A stretch of 64,000 bases of DNA from Selaginella moellendorffii (Eukaryota > Streptophyta > Lycopodiopsida > Selaginellales > Selaginellaceae), in contig NW_003314298.1 of assembly GCF_000143415.4 (NCBI RefSeq), forward strand, positions 1,209,250 through 1,273,249, given 5' to 3'. Of the stretch, positions 50,977 to 63,131 are shown one piece after another (the first letter of the stretch is position 1; each line of letters opens with the position of its first letter). A model generated the notes under the pieces. The model had not been told where the DNA came from. It worked only from the letters and a program-made list of their open reading frames with translations, and did no database searches. Made by a program: the position numbers and the translations under genes.

Positions 50977-53816
50977 CTACTCTTCGGGGTCTGCGGAGTA
51001 AATGCTCGACAGCACAACGTGAGCCGAGGAGCTCCTGGGATCCATCTCCATAATCCCCTCTGCCGCTCGCCTCCCGCGCTGTACATCGCCGTGGCTCTTG
51101 CAAGAGCTCAGCAGCGAAGTGAGCGTCTCGATCGCTGGTCGGGTGCCGAGCGACTGTATAAACTCCTCGGCCTCTTGCAGCTTCCCTGCTCGTCCCAGGA
51201 GATCTATGACGCAAGCGTAGTTGTCCTGCGTTGGCTCGAGGCCCAGCTCGACCATGCTCGCGTACGCGTAGACGCCTTCGTCGAGCAAGCCGCCGTGGCT
51301 ACAGACGCTCAAGATGCAGACGAAGGTGACGGGGTCGGGAGCTACGCCTTCCTGTTGCATCCGGTGGAAAAGTTCCACGGCGTCTCTGGTCTGGCTGTGC
51401 TGAGCATACCCCGAGATGATGGCGTTCCAGCAGATGGTGTCCTGCCGACGGGACGTCTCGAAGACCTCTCTCGCACAATCCAGGCTGCCGCACTTTCCAT
51501 ACATGGTGACGAGCGAATTCGTGACGGTGGCAGCCTCGGTGTCGAATCTTCTCTCTCTCACGTATGAGTGGATTCGTTTGCCTTCTCGGAGGTCGGCGAG
51601 GTTGGAGCACGCACTTAGAGTCGATGCAAACGTTGCCGGGGACATGTCTAGTCCTTGCTGCTGCATGAACCGCAAGTGCTGGAGTCCTTCCCTGTCTTGC
51701 CCGTGCTGGACGAATGCCGCAATCATTGCCGACCAAGTTACGTGATTCTTCCGAACTTCTGTGTCGTCGAAGCATGCCTTTGCGTCTCGGATCGAGCCAC
51801 ACCTTCCGTACATGGCAACCAAGGCACTCCCCAGCGACACGTCGATGTCGTTCCCGCTCTGGACAGCGCAGGAGTGGACCAGCCTCCCTTTGTCCAGGGC
51901 CTCCGCACCGACACACGCATCCAGCGCCTCAAGAAAGGTGATGCACGTCGGCTTCACCCCGCTGAGATGGATGGCGTGGAAGAGGAGCAGCGCCATGTCT
52001 TGCCTGTTCTGCCGCGAGTAGGCCGTGAGCATTGCTGTCCAGCTGATGACATTACGCTGGAGGATCCCGTCGAAGACCATCTCCGCTTGTTCCACTTCTC
52101 CACACCTGCCGTACATGTTTAGGAGTGAGTTCCACAGGATTAAGTCCGCCTCGCACCTGCCTTCCGCTATCCAGCCGTGTACCTTTCTTCCCAGCTTGAG
52201 ATCGGCCGAGCCGGTGCATACGTTTAGAAGACCAACACACGTAACGTTGTCCGGCTTTACACCATCGAGCTGCATGTACTCCGTGATCTGCACTGCTTTC
52301 CTTCCCAGACCGTGCTTGGCATACGCTGTCACCATGACGTTCCAGGAGATCACGTTGCGCTGCGGCATTTTCTCGAACAGCCAGCGTGTATCTTCCAGGC
52401 TCTCGCACTTGGAGTACATCGCCACAAGCGCTGTCCCCAGCGCGATGTTGATGGACACTCCGCTCTCTACAATATGAGAATGGACGAGTTTAACCTCCGT
52501 TAGAGCTTCTGGTCCATTGGACATCGTAAGGAGCGCAACAAAGGTTACCTTGTCCGGCTTACAGCCCTCTTGTAGCATAAGCTGGTAGAGCAGCACAGCC
52601 TCCTCGACATGCCCGTGCTGGCCATACTCCGTAATGAGAGCGTTCCAGGCGATTATATCTCGCTCCACCATGCTGGAAAAGATGGCGCGCGCGTCCTCCA
52701 GCCGTCCGCATCTTCCATACATCGTGATCAGCGCATTGCAAAGAGGAGTTTCCATAGCACTAGAACTCTCCACGCTACGCATGTGTAAGATTATGCCCAC
52801 CTCTAGAAACTCCGGTTTGGAGCAAGCCTGGACGAGCGTCACGTACGTCACGAAGTTGGACTTAAACCCCTCGAGCTCCATCAGCCGGAACACCTTGAAA
52901 GCTTGCTCGAGACTGGTCACGGCATGAGCCCCGATCATCGCAGTCCAGGTGATGACATTCCGGGCCGGCATCGCATCGAAAACTCTCTTGGCATCGTCGA
53001 CGCTCCCGCAGCTCCCATACATGCTGACAAGAGCATTTTCCAGGATTAAGTCACACTGGTGTCCACTCTGAGCGATCAAGCCGTGAATGAGCTTACCGGC
53101 GGGGAGAGCTTGCGAGGTCTCACAGGACGTGAGCGCCGCGAGCAGCGTGATGTTGTCTGGTTTCACACCCTCCAGCAGCATTTGCCTGAGCAAGATAATC
53201 GCAAGTGAGTGACAGTGGTGCTGAGCACATACCCCGATGATCGCAGTCCATGTGTAAACGTTCTTGTAGCTCATGCGCTCGAAAGTTTCCCATGCATCGT
53301 CCAGGCTGTGGCATTTTCCGTAGGTGTGGATGAGATGGTTGCCGAGGAAGACGCGGTTGTCCAGCGACGCTCTCACGATCTGTGAGTGGAGGCGTCGAGC
53401 AACGTCCAAAGCTTTGACCTTGGGACATGCCTGGAGGAGACGCACGTACTCGACGTCCGCGACGTATCTCTTCTTCTGCTCGATTTCCAGCTGCTCTACA
53501 AGCTCCTCCAATCGAGCCCTGCTCGTAATCGCGCTTTGTTGCTGGGAGTGGAGATTCTCAATCTCGTCTTGGTTGATTCTAGCCTCGTTCTTGGAAATAT
53601 CTTGATCTGACAGAGAAATATGAGAATGCGAGGAAGATAGCGATCCAAGTCGGAGAACAGGAGGAGGTTCTTGAGCTCCAGCCAATGTAGAGCAATCGCG
53701 CGCGTACTTGGAAGCGGCTGGAGAACAAATCAGCAATGCGGGATGATATTTTGGTACTGCGATCGCTTACCTCGAAGATTTCTTCGCGATCGCCACGCGA
53801 TTTGGCGGAACAACAT
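50977..53816 (-). CDS. PLS-type pentatricopeptide repeat protein, organellar RNA-binding
   Basis: Two exons (53816-53771 and 53717-50977) encode 928 residues. The short first exon supplies 'MLFRQIAWRSRRNLR', an Arg-rich, acid-free presequence typical of mitochondrial import. A coiled region follows (about 55-95), then more than twenty PPR repeats in the P-L-S pattern ('NALVSMYGSCGSVDDAKRVFDAM', 'VITWTAMIGAHA', 'GVKPDNVTCVGLLNVC'). It ends in the early E domain ('SIYSADPEE') without E+ or DYW. Such proteins bind single-stranded organellar RNA and help editing, splicing or stability. Loss of the DYW deaminase means it would need a partner for editing. A telo-box (AAACCCTA, 53831-53838) is just upstream. 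Confidence 0.93.
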
Positions 53817-53838
53817 CACCGCGATCCATAAACCCTAG

Positions 53839-54676
53839 CCCCTGGAAAATTAGGGTTCTTAGGCATAATGGCGGAAGAATGGATTCAAAGACGGCGAGAG
53901 ACGAGGTTCGTTCGATCGATCGCTTGCTGCATTGCATGTATTACCATAGATTCTCGACCTTCTGGTGGCGCTGTGGCGCGGCGTCTTTCTTGATCAGGAA
54001 ATCGCGCCATTTTTCCCTCAGACAGATTTGCTTAGAATTTTAGTGATCGCTTCATTGCTCGAACCGAATTGGTTCTCCATTCTTTCTTTCAGCTTAGATT
54101 GATGCTTGATTGCTCCTCTTTCTTTCTCGATCGAGAAAACACGCACATTTTTCTCTCTTCCTTTTCTGCCAAACTCGAAACTTTTTCTGTGTGTGTGTGT
54201 GCACTTTTGACAAAGTATGGACAAGATTTGCAATCCAAGCCGATCGGCTGTCTCCATCGCAAATTAATTGTCTCTAGTGTCCCACTTGGCCTGTAGGATC
54301 ACTTGATTTGCTTGCCTACCTTCTTCTTTCTCATGAACAAGAATAATCTTGCAGAGAACTAATCTTCTCTGTTTCTGTTCTTCTTTTGTTTTCTCTTCTG
54401 ATTTTGTCCTATCTTTTTTGTTCTTCAGGAAGCGAAAATTTCTCCTGATGTTTCCGGCTGCTGCTGCTGCTGCTGCTTGACTGTGGTGTACTGAATTCGA
54501 GTCCATCCAAGAATTCTTCTTCGCTGGCTGCTGGCATGATGCTAGCTCCATAAAAACGATCCGAACCTCTGTGGCTCCTGTACAAGCGACTGGAAGTCTA
54601 TATGATAGAGTAAGCTCTCCTTTTCGCTTTTCTTTTCTTCTTTGCCTCTATAAGCTCATCCTGTTTTTCTTCGCAG
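53839..54676. other. Intergenic between PPR gene and peptide precursor
   Basis: No gene is supported. It contains a (GT)5 run at about 54190 and CTG repeats at about 54460-54480. A short plus-strand frame starting at 53869 has no similarity. Confidence 0.45.
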
Positions 54677-55334
54677 CTAATGGCTGTGCGGTGGATGAGT
54701 TCTAACCTTTGCGTAGTCGGCATGAAAAGTCATCTCCTCGCTACCGACGGAGTCGTCATCGTTGTCGCCACCATGATCCTCCTGACGTCCGCTAGTACTT
54801 GCTTTGGCGTCTACTTCATGAATAGGAGGAGCGACCGGAGGTGCGGCATTTGCATTGAGAGCTTTATGATTTTTATGAGGGTGATGGTGATGGTGGTGAT
54901 GTTTTTGTTGATCCAGGTGGATTGAACTTGATGCTCCTCGCGGCATCTTGGCCTTGAATTGTTCTAGCTGCCGGTCGTTGGAGTCTAGTGCTACAACCTG
55001 CATAGGAGCGCCTTTAGCATCTATTATGACTCGGAGAAGCCTGGGAAGAGCGGAATTGAGGAGCTACCTCGTCATGAGATGGTGGTGATGGTGTTCTCGC
55101 ACTCGTGCTCATGGAAAACCGAGCCACCTTTGGGAGCGAACCTTCGCCCTTTGGTGGAGAATCTGCACAGGGAATTTCGTCCGTCTTTTGTTCTCTTTTT
55201 GTCTTAAAACCAGTGATTGCTTTACCTCTGCTTTCCAGGATCCGAGCGCAGCAACTTGGATGCAGCATGTTGATCAACGCGACGAGCAGCAAGCAGCAAC
55301 CGAGGCAAGTCTCTAGTCTGACGATTCCGAGCAT
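54677..55334 (-). CDS. Secreted peptide precursor of GLV/RGF/CLEL type
   Basis: Three exons (55334-55226, 55162-55068, 54997-54677) with in-phase GT-AG joints give 174 residues. The N-terminus has a signal peptide (hydrophobic 'CCLLLVALINML', Cys-rich end near residue 30). The middle is variable, with a seven-His run and an acidic stretch ('GGDNDDDSVGSEE'). The last 13 residues are DYAKVRTHPPHSH followed by the stop. This is the layout of root meristem growth factor (GOLVEN/CLEL) hormones: an Asp-Tyr sulfation site for TPST, an HPP core and the peptide at the very C-terminus (Arabidopsis RGF1 is DYSNPGHHPPRHN). The final His-Asn of seed plants is replaced by Ser-His. Signals through RGI/RGFR LRR kinases in seed plants. 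The assignment rests on a short motif plus precursor layout. Confidence 0.75.
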
Positions 55335-55610
55335 AATTCTTCACCCGTGAAATATCCAGGCGGCGCCAAGTAAAATTGGAGTACCAGAGCCGAGCACCGA
55401 CCGGGGCTACAAACAATCAAAATGCTGCTTCGACAACTTAAAGCTGCCTGGACCACAAAACGGGATTGTGAGCTGCGCGGCAAAACAAACAAGCCGAGCG
55501 GAGAGATGCGGGAGGGAGGAGCAATGCAAGTGATACACGGGAGGCAAATAAATGGGATATACAAATGGCGAGCGAGCGAGCCGACGTAAGAAAAGAAGCG
55601 TGAGGTAAGC

Positions 55611-55634
55611 CGAGAGAGAGAGAGAGAGAGAGAG
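55611..55634. repeat. (GA)n microsatellite
   Basis: About twelve GA dinucleotides, 280 bases upstream of the peptide precursor start. GA runs in plant 5' regions can bind BPC/BBR proteins. Confidence 0.9.
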
Positions 55635-57416
55635 CTCTCACAGCACACCGGCCAAATAAATGAGGCTCTCTCGGAGGAGAAGATGGCCGCAACAAACAGG
55701 GCGGGGTTACGCTAAAAACTTTGATATCGAGGCAAAGGAGGATGGGCTGATTTGTTTTTAAGGGGAGGCTGGGCAGACAGAGAAGGCCACCGGGGTCCCA
55801 CGATTTGAGGAAAATGGAAGACAAGTTCGGCACGGTTTGGCAGACACAAAGTAAAAAGTCCGGGTCAGGACGGGAGCAGCAAACCAAAGTTTAATCTTTT
55901 TATTGGTGAAGCGGCGGCAGCACTTGGTATGCACCACCCAACACTCCTCTACGCTTACGCGACGACGAACTACATGGCATTCGCCCGAGACACACAGGTG
56001 TGCTCTTCTTTTCGGTGGAGTTTAGCTTTCACTTGCTTTTTCCTGTTCCAGTTTTGCAAGCGAGAAGAAGGACCGCGATGATTTGGACAAGGACAAGCAA
56101 GAGCAGGCTTAAAAAACTCCCTCGGCCCGCTCGCTTGCTTGCTAGCTAGCACAGCATTCCTCTTTCGCCATCGACACGAAAACTGGGGCAGAGCAAAAGG
56201 AAAAAAAGGTAAAGGTTTTTTAAAGGTGGATCGGGCTGGGGGGATGCTTTTATATTTCGGGTCTCTGGAGCAGCACTCCCAACTGACAGGCATGGCCTTG
56301 AAGAGCGTACGAAAGAAGCAATTTTTTGGCGGGGATGATTGGGATAGTTGGACACAAAGGTTGCTCTTCACGGTGCTTTGCTTTGAATGGGAGCGAAGCT
56401 CGAGACAAATGGGAAGACAGGGACACGAGCGGCGCAGGCAGTGTGACCACTGACCACCACCAGCGCCACACGCACAGACTGGAAGCGAGCGATCGATCAG
56501 ACAAGGACGAGGGGACTTTGAAAGTAAACTTTGTGGAGCCTTGTCCTCGCTTGATCAGTGCCGCTGCTGCTTGTATGAAGAACAACGGGGTCCAGATCGC
56601 GAGGAACGAAGCAAAGTCAGTGTGCTGTGCTTGACAGATCGATTCGACCGGCTGAAAATCGGGCCGGGAAGAGGAGTCAATCAGCTCGATCCAAGCGATC
56701 GAAAGAGATATGAAGCGAAGCTGTCTCCGCAACAACACACACAGCGCATTGATCATCCACTCTTGAAGTGCTTCGCAAGGTTTCTTTTTTTTCCCAGATC
56801 GATCGAGCGTGGATCTTTACTGTCAGTGAACTCACCACGCGAAAAAATCCCAGAAAATGGGGTGTCGTTGACTTTTGTCCGGTCAAGTCAATGGTCGCCC
56901 CCTCCACGTGGCCAGACGATTTTTAAGTTTCTGTCGCGACATAGCCGACAAGGGGCCAGCGGCTGTCGGGTCGGCCGGGGACACCGGGAGAATTCCGTAC
57001 AGTTGATCATGCGGCGCGAAGAATTGACGAACAACCAACGAAAGACCTCAAAGTTTTATAATCAAAGAGGAAATATCCTTTCGATCGATTGGTTGATCTT
57101 AGGAAAAAAAAAGAGAGAGAACATTGAGAGAAAGAATCTAGGCACACCATTATTGATTTCTTGTTATTGTTCCTCTTGGTGGTTTTCTCTCTGCAGCTGT
57201 TGGGAAAGAAAGCAAGAGAGAAAAAAAAAAAAAAAGTGAGAGAGATCGCCTGACTCACAGAGCTTGTCAATTGGACCAAAAAATCGATGATTTCTCCACA
57301 GAGAATCTCGCTCGTACGCTGTGGTACGCAGAGGTGTGTGAGCGAGCCCCTGTTTGGTGACTGAAAGGATTGACAGTGCCTGACGAACGCTCGTCCTCAC
57401 GTACTGTATCGGATTT

Positions 57417-57465
57417 TTGATAGGATGGACAGTGCATCCCAAAATCTATCAATCCATCCTATCAA
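57417..57465. repeat. Perfect 13-bp inverted repeat with 23-base loop
   Basis: TTGATAGGATGGA at 57417-57429 is the exact reverse complement of TCCATCCTATCAA at 57453-57465. It could form a cruciform or RNA hairpin. No repeat family was recognised. Confidence 0.85.
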
Positions 57466-58285
57466 GTGCTTTCTCATCGATTCCTGGCAGTCGATCCAGA
57501 CACCGAGAAGCTCCAGCTCTCGGTCTTCCTGGTTTGCCTTCGCTTCTTTTTTCTCTTCCAGAAACTACTCGAACGAATCTTTCAGGTCGAAGATGGATCT
57601 CGCCTTCCTTCCCAGCCCAGACAGCCAGTCCATAAACTAAGCGTTTCTTTCTCTCCAGAGCCGCACCGACAAAGCCCACCCGGTACCCATGAAGATTCTA
57701 CGTGCATGCACACGGGGCATACTTCCATTCCTGACACAAATCTCCTGTTTTGCTTCACAAGCTTTTTCCCCCCCTGTTACTTTTTCTAGACTGCTCCACC
57801 ATTTTCCAAGCCCCCGAAGATCTGCCTGGAACAAAAAATCCAGGCTGCACTAATGTCCAAGCTCAATATCCCACCAGCGAATTCTCGATACTTTCACCTG
57901 TTTAAGAGCGGGAACCTTTTTCTCAACCCCACCAGATCCGTCAAAAGCGATGCCAACTTCCGCCACTTCTACCAATGGGTAGCATGATGTCCTGCGTGCG
58001 CGCGCTTTTAACAGTAGAGTTCCACCTAAAGCCACGTTTCCTGCTACTGGTGACTCAAAGTTTCCCCCGACAGATCTGTAGTCTTTGTTGGCCACTCATA
58101 TGTCAAGCATTCGGCTTTTTCCGCGTCCCGGAGTAATTTCTTTTTGACTTTTTCTCTCGAACTATGTGTTTCCAGTTTGTTCAAAACAGCAAGGCGTCCT
58201 GTACCAAAGCTCCAGTCAGCAAGAGCCAGCCCAGGAAAGTAGAACAACTGACTTACGCAAACGAGCGGCGCGTCGGCTCCATCGA

Positions 58286-59878
58286 TCATTCTCCTCGCTT
58301 GGCAGCCCAGGCTATGTAATTGACGCTCAAATCATCGGCTAAACGCCAGGTTTGCTTCAGCGGGTCGTAGAACATGCCTGTCATCTCCTCGAGCTGCAAG
58401 TTTGGTAGTGTCAGGAGCGTACAAGTTGGAAAACGAGATTAACCAGAGCTCGTACAGTTAGCGACGCACGTTCCATAAGTAACGCAACCTCCTCTGGGGT
58501 CAGAAACTTAGACCAATCATGGGTCCCTTTCGGGAGCTGCAGAGGTTACGCAATAGGAGCAGAAAACGTAAGTTGTAACAGCTTTTCTACAGAAAAATCA
58601 TAAAACAATACCCAGCCCAGTATGTATTCCGCTGCGAAAATTGCAAGGCTATATGATGTAGGTGATCGATTGAGCGTGGAAATAACTACGGCACCATCCT
58701 GCTTGGTCAGCAACGACAGGGACTGGAGGAAGTCCATTGGATCAGGGACATGCTCTATGACCTGCATAAATGCCGTAACATGAGATTTAAATTCCAAATG
58801 ATCAGGACAACGTGATCCAGAAGATAAATAATTCAAGACACATCGTTTTGCGTACCTCAAGAGCGGCGACAATATCAAATTGCTGCTTCTCCTGTACGAG
58901 CTGCTCTGCAAGTTTCAGAAAATCAATTATCAAACAGGATGGACTCATGCTGCAATGAAGAACCTGCTGTGGTATGCTGGTACAAAATCGTAGCAGTCAA
59001 AGGATCCTTTGCCTAAGAAAGAGAAAAAATAAAACACAGCTAATCAAATCCGTATGGAATCAACTCACGGCGTGTAGCTTTGCAACTTCGATGTTCTCTT
59101 CCACGGCGTCGATTCCAGTCACGTGAGCACCCATTCGTGCTAAAGGCTAGAAAACTCCCAGTCAGTATAAGCAACGATGTTTTCCTGTTATACTAAAGAC
59201 TTACTTCGCACAGAAGCCCGCCACCACATCCTACATCTAAGATCGTCAAGCCATCCAAAGGCCTCGGAGAAATGGGATCCTTCCTGATTAAAAACATTTA
59301 GAAGAATGGAAGAAAGAAGAACAAACTCGAAAGGAATATAAAAAAAAGAACTTCGGGAAGAGAAAATCAATAGAAGAGAAAAAGAACTTCAAGAACAGAG
59401 AAAACCTCTTAGAAGAATCGAAGAAAGAAAGAAAAACAAACTCGAAAGGAATGAGAAAAAAAGAACATCGAGAACAGAGAAGAGAGAAAGAACTTCAAGA
59501 ATAGAGAAGAACGAAGAAACGTACTTAAAATGCCGGCACATCCCCGAGCGAAGGAACAAGAGCCTCACGGGATTCATGGCGTGCAAAGGTTTAAACGGTC
59601 CAAGCTCGTCCCACCTAGAGGAAAGAACGATCGTCAAAAAGAAAGAGAAAAATCTCTAGACCTTCTAAGCGAAGAACTCACCATGTTCCAGAAAGAGCAG
59701 CGAATTTGGCGGATTCTTGCGCATCAACAGAGCTCTTCGTGCTAGAACTCCCACGATCGCCACGATATTTCCCAGCCGTAGGGCCGTGATCGCGAGCGTC
59801 TGGATTGCTGCGAAGACTTACCTGCGTCGAGAAGTGTCTAAGTCTCGAGAGCCTCCTCACCGCTAGCGCCATAGACAT
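58286..59878 (-). CDS. COQ3: Mitochondrial ubiquinone O-methyltransferase COQ3
   Basis: Nine exons (59878-59682, 59614-59525, 59283-59205, 59146-59069, 59012-58964, 58905-58856, 58761-58612, 58536-58456, 58393-58286) give 293 residues. COQ3/UbiG performs both O-methylations of ubiquinone synthesis with S-adenosylmethionine on the matrix side of the inner membrane. The presequence '[19 protein letters not shown]' fits mitochondrial import. Family landmarks: '[19 protein letters not shown]', SAM motif I '[20 protein letters not shown]', '[16 protein letters not shown]', '[11 protein letters not shown]', '[14 protein letters not shown]', and the end '[14 protein letters not shown]'. Intron 2 (241 nt) is expanded by a purine-rich direct repeat. 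It shares a 114-bp upstream region with the transposase-derived gene. Confidence 0.96.
59284..59524 (-). repeat. Purine-rich direct repeat in COQ3 intron 2
   Basis: Two copies of about 112 bases start near 59299 and 59411 on the plus strand (shared words: CGAAGAAAGAA with one change, ACAAACTCGAAAGGAAT, AAAAAAGAAC). They double the intron relative to its neighbours, which are 56-94 nt. Confidence 0.6.
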
Positions 59879-59992
59879 ATGAACCCTAAAATCTATAATC
59901 TCGCTAGAACCCTAGCAATGTAGCTTCTCGGATCGACCGATAGCGAAGGTACGCATTTCCAGCAAAATCGTGGCGATCGCGCGCGATTTACC
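59879..59992. promoter_or_regulatory. Short bidirectional promoter, COQ3 / MULE-derived gene
   Basis: Only 114 bases separate the two divergent start codons. Two telo-box-like words lie inside (AACCCTAAA at 59882-59890 and AACCCTA at 59908-59914). 5' UTRs of both genes must also fit here or overlap. Confidence 0.6.
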
Positions 59993-62972
59993 ATGGAAGA
60001 CGACAGCGATGAGGAAGCCGTATACGATTTCCAGGCACAGGACGACGATGACAGGATATTTCAGTCGGATCATCACCAGGAGCTCGAGTTTGAGGATCCG
60101 GCTGCTCCAAGCAAGCCACTGGACGCTGCTGATTTTTACAGCTCCACATCCAAGTACTTCGCATTCAATCGCGCTGGCCATCACCTCATGGCGCAGTCGA
60201 TCCTCACTTCCAGAGCTCCTTCCTTTGAAGAAATCTGTGCTGCCGATCCCGATATCTCGCTGCGAGTCCTCAAGAACAGCCTTGGAAAGCAAAGCCAGGA
60301 GTCCGCAGTGCGATCGCGGTGGAAGGATATCCAGGAAAGGCTGGTAGCGGTGGTGGCAGTGGATGGAGAGGAGCATCTCTATCACAAAGACAACACTTCG
60401 CTTAGAATCCCATACCGCGAGCAGTGGGGGGAGATCTTCCAGCGAGCTCACGTAGAAGAAGAAGATGGTCAGCACTTGGGATGGAAGCAAACTTTCAAGA
60501 GGATCCAGCAGCAGTGGTGCACAAACACTCGGCGGTATGGGATCCTCGACGCTTTCATCCAGGAGAGCGTCTACGCTTGCCCCGGCTGTGACTTCTCGCG
60601 GGTTCCAGAGCGGAAGAAGAAGGAGGAGCACAAGTTCTCGCAGAGGATGACGGTGGCGACCAGGGATCTCCCGCGAGCCATGGAGGAGATTGCTGTCAAG
60701 TACAAAGTTCTCCTCCGGATCGATCGAGCTGACAAGGTGTCGAGGAACTCCGAGGTGAAGGACTACGTTTGTCACCGTGGTCGTTCCAAGCGTGGTCGTG
60801 GCAACAAAGTTTTGGGAGGAGGTGGTGAAACGAAGGATGCGAAGGTCCGGGATAGGAAGTCATGCCGTATCGGGTGTCCATTTCGGATCAGGGTGGTGAT
60901 ACCAATCCAGGCTGGCGAGGGGACTACAGTTGTGAGAGACGAAGCACTCGCTCACATCTTGCTCTCTCCGTTTCATGACGGCCATCGTCCGGGGACGAAA
61001 GAGAACTTGCTCTCTTTGCCGCCACATCCGTCGGCTATAAGGTACTGTGAGCATGATCTCTACGACAATGCGGGGAACGTGCAGGCTTTGGTGAAAGCTT
61101 CCGCGAGCAGAGCTCCGTTCCTCTACTTCCAGGCCAGTGAGGGCGAGCAGGCCAGTTACCGGTTTTTTCTTCTTTCCAAGGACGTTGAGCAGCTCGCGTA
61201 CAGGATCAAGTCAAGAGGTGAGAGCTTTCCAGCCTGCTTTTCTTCTCTTACGAAGGTGTGTTACTGTGGTTTAGTCGAATCCATTGGTGAGGACGATTGG
61301 TCTGCGTTACATATGGAAGCACAGCGGCTTCAAACGCAAGGAAAGGTGACTCTCAACTGTTTTGAGGAGAACTTGGTTGAGAAACTTTCTTCTTTCAGGT
61401 GATCTTTTACCAGCCTTATGCGCCCAACCATCCGGACGAGGACAAGCGACCATTTTTGCTTGTGCTCCAGGATCCTTGGATGAGGGACTGTGCCAAGAGA
61501 TTCTCGGTGGGAAGCTCGTGGGTGGTAAGTCGGCTTCTCAGAGGCAACCAGTTTGGTCTGTCTCTCTACGCGGGGATAGTTCCAAACCAGGCAGGAGACG
61601 AGCTTCCCATATGGATGATGCTGTGTTCCTCGGACACCGACGAGAGTGTAGCACTGAAGATCACACTCCAAGAAGCTTTCAAGTGGCTGGGACATGTCAG
61701 GCCGTCCGCGATAGTCATCGAAAAGTCAGTGGCCGAGTTTCGAGCGGTGCAAGCAGCGGCGAGCAAGGATCCATTTTGCTGGAGAAACAACACTCTAGGG
61801 GGTGAACAGGTCGCGAGCCACGTACTTCTGTGCTGGTCTCAAGTCCGACGCGAGTGGATGGAAAGTCTAATGCCCGAAGCTCTTCCCACGCAGCGAAGAG
61901 AAGTGTACCAGGCGCTCAACCAGATGATGCTGGCAACCACGGAGCACAGTTTGGACTTCCTGCTCCATTCGTTCAACGAGAAGTTCAAAGACCACCTAAC
62001 GCTGTGCGAGCACGTAAATCTCAAGTGGGCGGGACAAAACTGCGTGTGGAGAAGAATGTGGCCAAAGTTTGGAAGGATGTTCGAGCACGGGGAGATCGAG
62101 ACGACGAACTTCGCCGAGAGAGTCTGGAGCTACATAAAGTACACTCTCCTGAGGGGCCGGAGCAAGTGCAATATCCTGGGACTACTAGCTGCGCTGGTTG
62201 GATCATCCAGTGGTCGCCATGGCGAAGTTCTAGTGGAACACTACAAGCAAAAGCAAACAGCACGTAAGTTCTAGTCATTCCAGAACTTCTCTTTTGCATT
62301 TCTCTTGAGTGATGTTTTTGTTTTTTCTTGACAGTCGACTCGGGAAAGCTTTGCTCTCAAGTCGGCACGAAGCCTCAAAAGAAACTCATCGGCGGCGACT
62401 ACATACTGGAGCTCTACGAATCGGACGTGAGCATGGTGGAAGTGGACGACGAAGTCTCTCTCCAGTTCCGGATGCGCAGCGAGATCATCCCGGACACGAT
62501 CCACTCGCTGGCGATGCAAAGCTCCTCGTGCGACTGCTACGAGCTAGCCCCGGTCTGCAAGCACGTCCAAGGCATGAGGCTCATCATCGAGAAGTACTTC
62601 CCGCATCTGTGCGCGCTCGCGCCGCCGCTCGACAGCCCGGACGTGTTCTCTCTCCAGCACACAAGCGACGACACTCCTCTCGATCTCCACCACTTTGTTG
62701 CGGCGGAGGATTCTATGGAGCTATGTGGAAATGATGGTAGCAACAGCAACAGTAACAACAACAACAACACCACCAGCGGCAGCGGTGGCAACCGCGAGCT
62801 CTCGGCACTGTGCAGTGAAGTTAAAACCGAGCTTCGCAGGCTCCTGGCTATCGCGTCGGGCTTCAATGCCACCGAGAGAGCGCTGGTGCTATACAATGTG
62901 AGAGCTCTCAAACAAAAGCTACAAGCATTCGACAGCCTGGATAGACCACCACCACCCAAAACGTTTCATTGA
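59993..62972 (+). CDS. Domesticated MULE-type transposase with FAR1-like zinc finger and SWIM domain
   Basis: Three exons (59993-61345, 61399-62263, 62335-62972) give 951 residues. An acidic N-terminus is followed by a WRKY/GCM1-FAR1-type zinc finger with C260, C295 and H328-x-x-H331 ('RIGCPFRIRVV'). The MULE transposase domain (about 452-700) shows D476 in 'LLVLQDPW' and, where the second catalytic Asp is expected, E559 ('SAIVIEKSVAEF'). The C-terminal SWIM zinc finger is C805-x-C807...C814-x-H816. No terminal inverted repeats are seen, there are two introns, and the promoter is shared with COQ3. All point to a host gene, like FAR1/FHY3 or MUSTANG, acting as a DNA-binding regulator rather than a mobile element. 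Not a direct FAR1 orthologue as far as I can judge. Confidence 0.88.
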
Positions 62973-63131
62973 TTCAGAACCCTTTGGGAGTTGTGTTGCT
63001 AGCCATCTCGAAGCCACTTGTACAATTACGGAAACATATGGTATGGCAGTATGCTTTATCGAACGAATAAATTATTACATAATTCTATTCTATTTAAGAA
63101 CAAGTGTACTCTTTAACTATGTGAATAAATT

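Larger units (their letters stand above)
55335..58285. other. Long intergenic region with (GA)n and a hairpin
   Basis: No protein-like frame is found on either strand; the longest frame (56541-57239, plus) has no similarity. Features: a (GA)12 microsatellite at 55611-55634, several GATCGATC-type words between 56480 and 57080, a poly-A run at about 57220-57235 and a 13-base inverted repeat at 57417-57465. It likely carries the promoter of the peptide gene. Confidence 0.5.
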